Under the pieces are notes generated by a model that was not told where the DNA came from, searched no databases, and worked only from the letters and a program-made list of their open reading frames with translations. Below are positions 54,054 through 61,887 of a stretch of 64,000 bases of DNA, one piece after another (the stretch's first letter is position 1; every line of letters starts with the position of its first letter). The position numbers were made by a program, and so were the translations under genes. Where the stretch lies: assembly GCF_017165765.1 (NCBI RefSeq), contig NZ_JAFGZD010000011.1, positions 1 through 64,000 of the forward strand. Direction: 5' to 3'. Source of the stretch: Pseudomonas capsici. Its GTDB lineage: Bacteria; Pseudomonadota; Gammaproteobacteria; Pseudomonadales; Pseudomonadaceae.

Positions 54054-54079
54054 GGTGGGGCCGGATTTATCCGGGAAGG
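54054..54079. repeat. Single REP-like sequence (GGGGCCGGATTTATCCGGG type)
   Basis: GGTGGGGCCGGATTTATCCG followed by GGAAGG folds through CCGGAT/ATCCGG. It is related in layout to the REP at 32923 but has a different hairpin sequence. Confidence 0.55.
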
Positions 54080-54123
54080 CTTGGTTTCTCGCGATAAAGA
54101 TTAATATTGCTTCACTGCATGAA

Positions 54124-54603
54124 TCAGTGACTGAAGCGCTTCACACTGGTAATGGCCAGAAAGATAATCGGACCATCAGACGAAGATGGGGCTCGGTAAC
54201 AACCCAAAGCTTTTAAATGATGGATCGCAATAGCCGCCAACTCCCAAGCCATTTCTTCTCCCTCAATTGAAAATGCCTGTTCATCCCCAAAAAGATCGAT
54301 TCCTGTGATGCCTTGCAATTGTTTCAGCAGGAGCGCTTTTTGACGAAGTTCAGGGGGAACCGTGGAGTTGCCCCAAGCCCATCTCCAACTAGAGCTTTGG
54401 GGTGCAAACGAGCCAATGTTCAGTATCTCTGCCTCAATGACCAACCTGTCATGGGCATCGAAAAACTGGACGGTGGCAGACTCTTGGTCCAACCACCAAC
54501 GCGCCATATCGCCAAGCCCATAAACGCTACTCAGCTCATCTTGCTTGTTGATCAACTCCTTCATGGAGGTTTCAAGCAACACTTCAAATATTTCTTCTGA
54601 CAT
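54124..54603 (-). CDS. DUF6882-like hypothetical protein (possible immunity protein)
   Basis: A 159-residue acidic soluble protein. The WRWAWGNSTVPPELRQKALL and MAWELAAIAIHHLKALGCYR segments fit my memory of the DUF6882 family, whose members often sit beside polymorphic toxins. No toxin gene is visible nearby, so this would be an orphan. The ATG at 54603 follows GAAGGA. The region is richer in A/T than the core genes around it. Confidence 0.6.
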   Translation of the reverse strand: MSEEIFEVLLETSMKELINKQDELSSVYGLGDMARWWLDQESATVQFFDAHDRLVIEAEILNIGSFAPQSSSWRWAWGNSTVPPELRQKALLLKQLQGITGIDLFGDEQAFSIEGEEMAWELAAIAIHHLKALGCYRAPSSSDGPIIFLAITSVKRFSH

Positions 54604-54786
54604 TCTTTATCCTTCACTTACAGCACAACATGACCCTGGCATTGAGACTTCGTTTCGCTGGACCGGTCCTGGTTTCCGGATATATGTGGAAGGGGCCATC
54701 CTGCTGACAGTTACTGTTTTATCACCTCAGGCCCATCATCGCGGCAATCATGAATAAGCAAATCGCTAGTGTTGCAGCGGCTCCCA

Positions 54787-55323
54787 TCAAGCAAAAAACG
54801 ACCGACGCCCCAGCAATCGCCGCCACCAAGAGCCGGTCACACCCTCGGGCCGCACCTGAACCAGCTCCGGCAAATCCCGCAATTTCACCCAAAGCTCGCC
54901 ATGCCATTGCAGCGAACTCAGGGTATTGCCCTGCCAGCGCATCTGGTACAGCAAGGGCTGATCGGCTACCTCTGCATGACGAACATCCAGTGCGGGCAAT
55001 ACTTCCTGGGCGAGCCAGCGGCGCAGTGCGCGGTTTTCCGGGACGTAGTGATGGACGAGCATCGCGAAGACGCCCGATTCGCAGATCATCAGGCATTTTT
55101 CCCAATTGCCGTGGGTCAGCAGCCAGACGGTGCGGCGTTGGTCGATATCGAGTTTGAGGGTGGCGCGTTCGTCCAGTTGCTTGCCCATCAGCCGGGCCAG
55201 ATCCTGCAAGGGAAACCAGACCTGAGCGTCCAGCATCACGGCGCGCAGCATACGGTGATGGCGGATGAAGATGGTGGGTTCGAGGTGGTCGGTGCAGGGT
55301 GACGAGGGGTATGGAAGGTCCAT
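54787..55323 (-). CDS. Bro-N domain protein (phage antirepressor-like)
   Basis: A 178-residue protein whose N-terminal about 115 residues match the BRO-N fold (MLDAQVWFPLQDLARLMGKQ, NWEKCLMICESGVFAMLVHH, NRALRRWLAQEVLPALD). Bro-N domains are DNA-binding modules of phage antirepressors and of chromosomal regulators. The C-terminal 60 residues are not recognised. The start has a strong AAGGAG site. No other phage gene is nearby. Confidence 0.78.
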   Translation of the reverse strand: MDLPYPSSPCTDHLEPTIFIRHHRMLRAVMLDAQVWFPLQDLARLMGKQLDERATLKLDIDQRRTVWLLTHGNWEKCLMICESGVFAMLVHHYVPENRALRRWLAQEVLPALDVRHAEVADQPLLYQMRWQGNTLSSLQWHGELWVKLRDLPELVQVRPEGVTGSWWRRLLGRRSFFA

Positions 55324-55677
55324 TGTGTCAAAGCTCCTTGTGAGAAAAAGAGCTGCCGGACGTCGTCAAACGAATTGGGTGGCAGCTGTGCGAAGGTTGA
55401 CGAACCGGCCTTCACTCGCGCACACCGGCAGACCCGAAGGTCTCCGACGCACAGCCGCCATGAAGCAACCTCATGCATGAAATGGCATGAGGCAGCATGG
55501 AGCGCGATTGCGAGTGCAGGATCAGGTCGTCAAACCCGGCCGCTGATTTTGCAGCGACGCCGCACCTTAAATCCCCGAATCGACACATACAAGCGGCCGG
55601 GATTTTCTAGGAAATTTCACTCAAGGGAAAGGGAAGATGCCAGGCGGCAGCTTCCTTTCGGACTGCATAACAACCTA
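55324..55677. other. 354-bp intergenic region with two inverted repeats
   Basis: No gene is supported. CCTCATGC-ATGAAATG-GCATGAGG (55469-55492) is a perfect 8-bp dyad. CCCGGCCGCT (55535-55544) is repeated in inverse as AGCGGCCGGG (55592-55601), a 10-bp stem around 47 bases that reads into ATTTTC on the plus strand. Either may be an operator or terminator for the flanking minus-strand genes. Confidence 0.45.
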
Positions 55678-56355
55678 TCACTGTGGCAGCAGGCAGCCTT
55701 TTTTCTTCAGAGACTCCAGCACCCAGGTACGGTCATTGGTGCCTTGGGCGATGTGCTCCATCTGCTTGTTCTCTGCGGTGTGCTTGGCCACTGCGCGCTC
55801 ATACACTTCCGCGACCTGGTCATAAGGCACACACAGCAGACCATCGTCATCGCCAATCACCAGGTCGCCCGGCTCAATCACCATGCCATCGATTGCGATC
55901 GGCACATTGATCTCGCCCGGGCCATCCTTGTATGGCCCCCGGTGTGAAATCCCCGCCGCAAACATCGGGAAATCACCCTGGCCGATGGCACCGGCATCGC
56001 GGATCGCACCATTGATCACGATCCCTGCCACACCACGCTTGACGGCGTAGGCGACCATCATTTCGCCGATCAGCGCATTGGACAGGTCACCACCGGCATC
56101 CACGACAATCACGTCGCCTGGCTGGGCAATATCCAGTGCGTAGTGAAGCATGAGGTTGTCCCCCGGACGGGCCTTGACCGTTATCGCCGGACCAGCCAGC
56201 ACGCCAGCGCGATGCATCGGGCGCAACCTTGCCCCGCCTGCGGTCATGCGGTTCATCGAGTCACTGACGTTAGCGACCGGCACCTCGCGGTAGCGCGAAA
56301 CCCAGCCTGCATCGACCTTGCGTACGCGCTCCAGAACCCTGAATCCAATGCTCAT
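55678..56355 (-). CDS. RraA-family protein (HMG/CHA aldolase-like)
   Basis: A 225-residue member of the RraA fold. The class II pyruvate-aldolase signature is present: GGDLSNALIGEMM, then NGAIRDAG with the conserved Arg119-Asp120. This argues for an aldolase or oxaloacetate-decarboxylase activity rather than RNase E inhibition. The ATG at 56355 opens MSIGFRVLERVRK. It is divergent from a hydroxyacid dehydrogenase, and an IclR-type palindrome lies between them. A role in cleaving a 4-hydroxy-2-oxo acid made by the cluster is inferred. Confidence 0.88.
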   Translation of the reverse strand: MSIGFRVLERVRKVDAGWVSRYREVPVANVSDSMNRMTAGGARLRPMHRAGVLAGPAITVKARPGDNLMLHYALDIAQPGDVIVVDAGGDLSNALIGEMMVAYAVKRGVAGIVINGAIRDAGAIGQGDFPMFAAGISHRGPYKDGPGEINVPIAIDGMVIEPGDLVIGDDDGLLCVPYDQVAEVYERAVAKHTAENKQMEHIAQGTNDRTWVLESLKKKGCLLPQ

Positions 56356-56495
56356 GTGACATACCCCTGTTATTGATGTTGTTCGATGTCGTCGGTTGTG
56401 CGGAAACCAAACAAAACAGAATTGAATTTCATTATTTAAAAAAACAACCCCATTGAACCCCATCCACCTCACCAAAAACAAGAATCAAAATCTTA

Positions 56496-56518
56496 ATATT
56501 GAAACAACGTTTCAATAT
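56496..56518. promoter_or_regulatory. Perfect palindrome, likely IclR-family operator
   Basis: ATATTGAAAC-AAC-GTTTCAATAT has perfect 10-base arms and a 3-base centre. It lies between the divergent RraA and dehydrogenase genes. Its core recurs in degenerate form upstream of the SMP-30 gene beside the IclR gene, which makes that IclR protein the best candidate ligand. Confidence 0.7.
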
Positions 56519-56586
56519 GCTAGTGTTGGGCACAAGCAAAACCTGCTCATCACATCTGAAGCGACCATAACAAGAAGGTGTCTGAC

Positions 56587-57564
56587 ATGACCCGAACCAT
56601 CCTGCTCACCGGCCCCGAACTCGCAGCGGACGCCATGCACCTGGCTGCAAGCCAGGGCATCAGGGTGATCCCTACAACGCCTTATCTCCCCGCCGAGGAA
56701 CTGGAAGCGATCATCCGCGCCGAGCAGCCCGATGCGATCATCGTGCGTCAGGGTCAACTGACCCGAGCCATGATCGAGGCATCACCCGGACTCAAGGTGA
56801 TCGCCAAGCATGGCGTGGGTTTCAACACCATCGATATTCAGGCGGCCGCCGCTCTGGGCGTGCCGGTTTGCATTGCAGTGGGTGCCAACGCGCAGTCCGT
56901 TGCCGAGCACGCCTTTGCACTCATGTTCAGCGTGGCCCGCCAGACCGCTCTTCTGGACGCACGTATGCGTGACGGGCACTGGGACAAGTCTTCGGCGAAT
57001 GGTATTGAATTGTCTGGCAAGACCCTTGGCCTGGTAGGACTGGGTTCGATCGGCAGCATCCTGATGGATCTGGTGGCACCGCTGCAGATGAAGGTGAAGG
57101 TCTATGACCCCTATCTGCAGCAATTGCCCGAGCGGGCTCATGTAACGCGCGAAGAGGACTTCGATCGCCTCCTGGCCGATAGCGATGTCATCAGCCTGCA
57201 TTGCCCGCTGACCGACGCCAATTACAACCTGATCGGTGCTGCGCAATTCCAGCGCATGCGCCCTGGCTGCATTCTCATCAATACAGCCCGCGGCGAGCTG
57301 ATCGATACCCAGGCTCTGGTTGACGCACTGAGCGAACGCAAGATAGCGGGTGCCGGTCTGGACACCTTCAACCCTGAGCCGCCACCTGCCGACAGTCCGC
57401 TCTGGGGGCTGCCGACGCTGGTCGCTACCCCGCATGTGGGCGCAAACACCTCCGAGGCGCGGGATCGCGTGGGGCTCGTCGCACTCCGCCAGATCATCGA
57501 TGTCTGGGAGGGCACGCCTCTGGACCCTCGGTGCGTGGTCAACCGCCACCTGCTCGACCGTTGA
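56587..57564 (+). CDS. D-2-hydroxyacid dehydrogenase
   Basis: A 325-residue NAD(P)-dependent dehydrogenase of the phosphoglycerate/hydroxypyruvate dehydrogenase type. The nucleotide motif is GLGSIG at 151-156 and the catalytic triad is Arg235 (NTARGELID), Glu264 and His283 (TPHVGANT). I chose the ATG at 56587 because AAGAAGG is eight bases upstream; a GTG at 56578 overlaps that site. It would reduce or oxidise a 2-oxo/2-hydroxy acid in the same route as the RraA aldolase. Confidence 0.92.
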   Translation: MTRTILLTGPELAADAMHLAASQGIRVIPTTPYLPAEELEAIIRAEQPDAIIVRQGQLTRAMIEASPGLKVIAKHGVGFNTIDIQAAAALGVPVCIAVGANAQSVAEHAFALMFSVARQTALLDARMRDGHWDKSSANGIELSGKTLGLVGLGSIGSILMDLVAPLQMKVKVYDPYLQQLPERAHVTREEDFDRLLADSDVISLHCPLTDANYNLIGAAQFQRMRPGCILINTARGELIDTQALVDALSERKIAGAGLDTFNPEPPPADSPLWGLPTLVATPHVGANTSEARDRVGLVALRQIIDVWEGTPLDPRCVVNRHLLDR

Positions 57565-57576
57565 TCCCATGACCCT

Positions 57577-57602
57577 GAGCTTCCCTCAAGGGAGGGAAGC
57601 TC
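57577..57602. other. Strong intercistronic hairpin
   Basis: GAGCTTCCCT-CAAGGG-AGGGAAGCTC is a perfect 10-bp stem with no T-run, between the dehydrogenase and MFS genes. It may stabilise the upstream mRNA or lower transport-gene expression. Confidence 0.5.
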
Positions 57603-57645
57603 TGCTCATTGAAACACTCCAGAAAAACAAGAACCGGAGAGTCAC

Positions 57646-58977
57646 ATGACATCAACAACCTCAAGCGTCAGCGAACTTGAACGCAGCACCATGCACCGGG
57701 TGGCCTGGCGCATATTGCCCTTTCTCATCGTCTGCTACCTGATTGCGATCATTGACCGTGGCAACATCGGCATGGCTTCGCTGCAGATGAATGAAGACCT
57801 GGGCCTGACCGCCAAAGTATTCGGTTTTGCCAGCAGTCTGTTTTTCTTTTCCTACTTTCTTCTGGAAGTCCCCAGCAATCTGGCCATGCAAAAGTATGGC
57901 GCGCGTATCTGGATAGCCCGGATCATGATTACCTGGGGATTGATTTCCGCAGGGACGGCCTTCGTGCAGGGAGCCAACTCGCTCTACGTGATGCGTTTCC
58001 TGCTCGGCGCTGCCGAGGCCGGCTTTTTCCCCGGCGTGCTGCTGTATCTCACCTACTGGCTGCCTTCCGCTTATCGTGCCCGCATGGTTGCCATCTTCAT
58101 GGTTGCCATTCCCGCCGCCAACTTCATTGGCTCTCCTCTGTCGGGGCTGTTACTGAGCCTGGATGGCTGGATGGGCATGCGCGGCTGGCACTGGCTGTTC
58201 ATCATCGAAGGCATTCCGGCCGTATTGCTGGGGATCGCCTGCCTGTTCGTCCTGACCGACCGCCCCGAGCAAGCCACTTGGCTCAGTAACGAGCAACGCA
58301 ACTGGTTGACCCGGCGTCTGGCAGAAGAGGCCTCGAAAAAAACCACCATCGGACACATTTCCTTGTGGAAGCTGCTTCGCCACAAGGATATCTGGGTACT
58401 GGCACTGATCTACTCGGGTGCCTCTGCCGCTGGCAGCACCATGAGCGTCTGGGCCCCGCAACTGCTCAAGACCTTTGGCTTGAGTGCCATGGAGATCGGT
58501 CTGGTCAACGCCATTCCCTATGGCCTCGCTTCGGTACTGATGATTGTGTGGGGACGCAGTTCCGATCGCACCGGCGAACGTCGCTGGCATACGGCAATGA
58601 CCATGCTGATGATCGCGGGCGGCCTGCTGCTGACCCTGTTCACTTCATCGCTGGTGGCCACGGTGATCATGCTGAGCCTGGTGCTGATTGGGGCCTACTC
58701 GATGAAGGGTCCGTTCTGGGCACTGGTTTCCGGCTGGCTTTCGTCTTCTACTGCCGCGGCGGGGCTCGCAGCAGTAGGCGCACTGGCCAACCTGATCGGC
58801 GGCGGCATCATGGTAAATGCCTATGGCGCGATTCATGACGCAACAGACAGCCATGCCCTGGCACTGATGCCCCTGGCGGCGCTGTGCACGCTTGCAGGCG
58901 TCATGGTTCTGGTCATCGGCCGCAAGCGTGAACGCGAGCAGGCCGAACAGAGCGAGGCTGCCGTCGCCAAGAGCTGA
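57646..58977 (+). CDS. MFS transporter, anion:cation symporter (ACS) family
   Basis: A 443-residue, twelve-helix permease. It has the ACS signature at the N-terminus (RILPFLIVCYLIAIIDRGNI), the loop 2-3 region (FLLEVPSNLAMQKYGARIW) and GAAEAGFFPGVLLYLTYWLP. Members import tartrate, glucarate, phthalate and other organic anions. It belongs to the dehydrogenase operon. A second paralogue lies at 61888. Confidence 0.92.
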   Translation: MTSTTSSVSELERSTMHRVAWRILPFLIVCYLIAIIDRGNIGMASLQMNEDLGLTAKVFGFASSLFFFSYFLLEVPSNLAMQKYGARIWIARIMITWGLISAGTAFVQGANSLYVMRFLLGAAEAGFFPGVLLYLTYWLPSAYRARMVAIFMVAIPAANFIGSPLSGLLLSLDGWMGMRGWHWLFIIEGIPAVLLGIACLFVLTDRPEQATWLSNEQRNWLTRRLAEEASKKTTIGHISLWKLLRHKDIWVLALIYSGASAAGSTMSVWAPQLLKTFGLSAMEIGLVNAIPYGLASVLMIVWGRSSDRTGERRWHTAMTMLMIAGGLLLTLFTSSLVATVIMLSLVLIGAYSMKGPFWALVSGWLSSSTAAAGLAAVGALANLIGGGIMVNAYGAIHDATDSHALALMPLAALCTLAGVMVLVIGRKREREQAEQSEAAVAKS

Positions 58978-59024
58978 AACACCACACCGAGCAACGCCTC
59001 AATACAACAAAGAGGGTTTATCAG

Positions 59025-59942
59025 ATGGCTTTATCTCGTCGCCGCTTCCTGCAGGCAGGAAGCGCGTTGAGTGCACTCGCGTCCATGGGCGTTCTTGCCA
59101 ACGTCCCTTTCAGCCGCGGTGACGCCCCACCCAGACACTCTCCACCGGCCGGTAGCGTTGATTGCCACATGCACCTCTATGATGGACGCTACCCTGCCGT
59201 CGCCACTGCCAAGCTGCTCCCGGACGACGCCTCACTCGATGACTATCGCCAGTTGCAACGGCGATTGGGCATGTCGAGAATGCTCATCGTGACGCCGTCC
59301 ACTTACGGCACCGACAATCGCATCCTGCTCGACGGGCTCCTGCGCAGCCAAGGTAACGCGCGCGGGGTAGCCGTTGTGGATCCGTCGATAAGCGCCGAGG
59401 AACTGGGCCGCCTGCATGATGCTGGCGTGCGTGGCATACGCTTCAATTTCAGCGTCGGCAATACGTCACTCGATGACCTTGAACAACTCGCCCCTCGAGT
59501 GAACGAGCTTGGCTGGAACGTGCAAGTCGCCACCGGACCTCATCTGGTGGAACTGGAGCCACGCCTAGCCAGACTACCGACAAAACTGGTGATCGATCAC
59601 ATGGGGCACGTCCCCCAGCCCGAAGGCGTGAAGTCCGATGCATTCGCCTCACTAACCCGGCTGCTGGACAATGAACGAACCTGGGTCAAGCTCTCCGCTC
59701 CCTACCTTCGCTCGCTCTCGGGAGCGCCGCACTATGAAGACTCGGGAAAGGTTGCCAGCGCATTGATCAAGAGAAACGCCGAACGAATGCTGTGGGGCAG
59801 CGACTGGCCCCACCCTACGCTGGCTGCGGACCTGAAACCCGACGACGCCGCCATTCTGGACCTGCTGTGGGCCTGGGCTGGCGACGAGCAAAAGCGCACA
59901 TTGATTCTGCGCGATAACCCCGTATCACTTTACGGATTCTGA
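59025..59942 (+). CDS. Tat-exported amidohydrolase (LigI/fuconolactonase-like)
   Basis: A 305-residue protein with a twin-arginine signal (SRRRFLQAG at 4-12, then a hydrophobic stretch), so it is probably periplasmic. The hydrolase domain has DCHMH (His48, His50), the VIDHMGHVPQPEG motif and GSDWPHPT, as in 2-pyrone-4,6-dicarboxylate and sugar-lactone hydrolases. It follows the MFS gene by 47 bases. It overlaps the convergent iclR gene by 18 bases. Hydrolysis of a lactone before uptake is the natural reading. Confidence 0.88.
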   Translation: MALSRRRFLQAGSALSALASMGVLANVPFSRGDAPPRHSPPAGSVDCHMHLYDGRYPAVATAKLLPDDASLDDYRQLQRRLGMSRMLIVTPSTYGTDNRILLDGLLRSQGNARGVAVVDPSISAEELGRLHDAGVRGIRFNFSVGNTSLDDLEQLAPRVNELGWNVQVATGPHLVELEPRLARLPTKLVIDHMGHVPQPEGVKSDAFASLTRLLDNERTWVKLSAPYLRSLSGAPHYEDSGKVASALIKRNAERMLWGSDWPHPTLAADLKPDDAAILDLLWAWAGDEQKRTLILRDNPVSLYGF

Positions 59943-60653
59943 CTCGACAGCACCGGAGTGACTTGCCGCCTTGCAACCCAGGCTACGCATCAGGTCGCGG
60001 GCGGCGTCAAAAAAGACGGCCCTGAAACTCTCGGCAGCCTCTTGCGTCAAGCGGCTTGCAGGTCCTGAAATGACCAGAGCGCCCATCAGTTCCTGCTGGG
60101 CGCCATAAATCGGCAGTGCAACAGAGGCGGCATGAGGGTCGGTCGCGCCACAGGAATAAAACGGTTTTTCCAGCGCCATTGCGGTCTGGAAAGAAGCGCG
60201 CAACGCCTGGGCTCCGGCAGCCTCATCCATTGGACGCATGTCACCCGGCTGCATATTGAGCCGCAGCCGATGCACAGAATTCACCCGGTACTGACACATG
60301 CGGTAGGCACCATGGCGAACGTAAAAGGATACGGTTTCACCGGTCTGCTCGGACAGGTAATGCAGTTTTGGCATTACATGGCCTTCCAGATCGAGCGACT
60401 CCTGGTAAACGGCATTGAGCCTCATGACTTCACTGGCCAACTGATAGCGCCCGTCAGCCATTCGCGTGATGAACCCATGATTTTCCAGTGAAACCATCAG
60501 GCGCATGATCGTGCTTTTGATAAGCCCCGTACGCTCGACCAACTCGACCAGACTCAGCGCCTTATCGCCAACCTGAAATGCTGTGAGCACCGTCAAGACC
60601 CTGTCGGCCGAAGCCACACCATTCACCGCAGGGCGCGGCCGCGCTTTTACCAT
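59925..60653 (-). CDS. IclR-family transcriptional regulator
   Basis: A 242-residue regulator with an N-terminal winged helix (SLVELVERTGLIKSTIMRLM) and the C-terminal effector domain (GETVSFYVRHGAYRMCQYRV). I chose the ATG at 60653, nine bases after GAGG; a GTG at 60662 is less likely. It is divergent from the SMP-30 gene and tail-to-tail with the Tat hydrolase. It probably controls both halves of the cluster through the TTGAAAC/GTTTCAA sites. Confidence 0.92.
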   Translation of the reverse strand: MVKARPRPAVNGVASADRVLTVLTAFQVGDKALSLVELVERTGLIKSTIMRLMVSLENHGFITRMADGRYQLASEVMRLNAVYQESLDLEGHVMPKLHYLSEQTGETVSFYVRHGAYRMCQYRVNSVHRLRLNMQPGDMRPMDEAAGAQALRASFQTAMALEKPFYSCGATDPHAASVALPIYGAQQELMGALVISGPASRLTQEAAESFRAVFFDAARDLMRSLGCKAASHSGAVESESVK

Positions 60654-60798
60654 TACAGACACCTCGACTTGTGGAGCCCATCAGCAGGCTTGACCGGGCA
60701 TTATCCGACAACGAGGTCATCCTCGCCATCGTTGCAGGCATGCCCCACCACCCGCAGCGCCCGCCTCGCCTGTCGCACAAGCGAAATCAAAAAAATCA

Positions 60799-60815
60799 GA
60801 ACAACATTTCAATAA
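60799..60815. promoter_or_regulatory. Degenerate copy of the IclR-type site
   Basis: GAACAACATTTCAATA repeats the right half of the palindrome at 56496 (GAAACAACGTTTCAATA) with two changes. It lies in the AT-rich divergent region between iclR and the SMP-30 gene. Confidence 0.5.
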
Positions 60816-60866
60816 AATTCAATTTTCAAGAATTAAATGTCGATCAACGACATAAAATGCATTATT

Positions 60867-60883
60867 TTGAAATCAGGTTTTAC
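60867..60883. promoter_or_regulatory. Second degenerate IclR-type site
   Basis: TTGAAAT-CAG-GTTTTAC keeps the left arm and spacing of TTGAAAC-AAC-GTTTCAA, 35 bases upstream of the SMP-30 start codon. Confidence 0.4.
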
Positions 60884-60917
60884 TTTAACCATAACAATTC
60901 AAACCTCAGGAGCGACC

Positions 60918-61838
60918 ATGAGCTTCTTTCCCGCACCCTCCATCGTCGAAACCACTGTTTTCACCCGCTTGCCGAACCATTTCCGCAAACCACGTCGCAC
61001 CGCGTGGGCGGATGCCAACCGTCAGAGTCGTGAAATCGATTCGTTTCTGGAAGGCCCGTCTTTCGACCGCAACGGCAACCTCTATGTGACCGATATCCCT
61101 TATGGCCGGATTTTCAGGATTTCCCCGCAAGGTGAATGGGAGCTGGTATGCGAATACGACGGCTGGCCCAATGGCCTGAAGATCCATCGCGACGGGCGAA
61201 TCTTCATCACCGATTACAAACGCGGAATCATGGTGCTTGAGCCTCAGAGCGGGCATATCGAGCCACTTCTGGAATCGGCAGGCTCCGAAGGCTTCAAGGG
61301 GGTCAACGATCTGGTCTTCGCCCCCAACGGCGACCTGTATTTCACCGATCAGGGCCAGACCGGCCTGCAGGATCCTACCGGGCGAGTCTACAAACTGAGC
61401 AGTGACAACAACCTGTCCTGCCTGATCAACACCATCCCCAGCCCGAACGGCATCGTTTTCGACCCACACCTCAATCACCTGCTGATAGCGGTGACCCGCG
61501 CCCAGCAGATCTGGCGTATTCCACTGGGCAACGGTTCGATCATTGGCAAGGTCGGGGTCTTCGCTCAATTGCACGGCGGTCTGGGCGGGCCGGATGGTCT
61601 GGCGCTGGACAGCGAAAGCAACCTGTACATCGCGCACACCGGTTTCGGCTCGGTATGGAAACTGTCGAAAGTCGGCGAACCGCTGCAACGCATCGTCTCC
61701 TGCCAGGGCATCAGCAACACGAACCTGGCCTTTGGCGGTCAGGACAACCGCAACCTTTACATCACCGAGTCGGAGTCGGGCTCGATCCTGCAAGTGACCA
61801 CAACAACGCCGGGGCTGGCCATGTATTCGCATAGCTGA
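60918..61838 (+). CDS. SMP-30/gluconolactonase-family protein
   Basis: A 306-residue six-bladed propeller of the SMP-30/LRE family, metal-dependent lactonases. The typical segments are FLEGPSFDRNGNLYVTDI (metal Glu), GVNDLVFAPNGDLYFTDQ (metal Asn) and GGPDGLALDSESNLYIAH (metal Asp). There is no signal peptide. The ATG at 60918 follows CAGGAG. With the following MFS gene it forms an operon divergent from iclR. Lactone opening in the cytoplasm is inferred. Confidence 0.9.
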   Translation: MSFFPAPSIVETTVFTRLPNHFRKPRRTAWADANRQSREIDSFLEGPSFDRNGNLYVTDIPYGRIFRISPQGEWELVCEYDGWPNGLKIHRDGRIFITDYKRGIMVLEPQSGHIEPLLESAGSEGFKGVNDLVFAPNGDLYFTDQGQTGLQDPTGRVYKLSSDNNLSCLINTIPSPNGIVFDPHLNHLLIAVTRAQQIWRIPLGNGSIIGKVGVFAQLHGGLGGPDGLALDSESNLYIAHTGFGSVWKLSKVGEPLQRIVSCQGISNTNLAFGGQDNRNLYITESESGSILQVTTTTPGLAMYSHS

Positions 61839-61887
61839 CTCACGCGCCTCACCATGTCTTCAAAACAATTACAAAAGAAGTGACGCC

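Noticed and set aside
54787..55323. A prophage around the Bro-N gene.
   Set aside because: No integrase, structural, lysis or other phage genes and no tRNA attachment site occur nearby.
55236..55478. An 80-codon minus-strand frame overlapping the Bro-N gene start.
   Set aside because: It overlaps the well-supported Bro-N start and ribosome site in another frame and shows no recognised domain.
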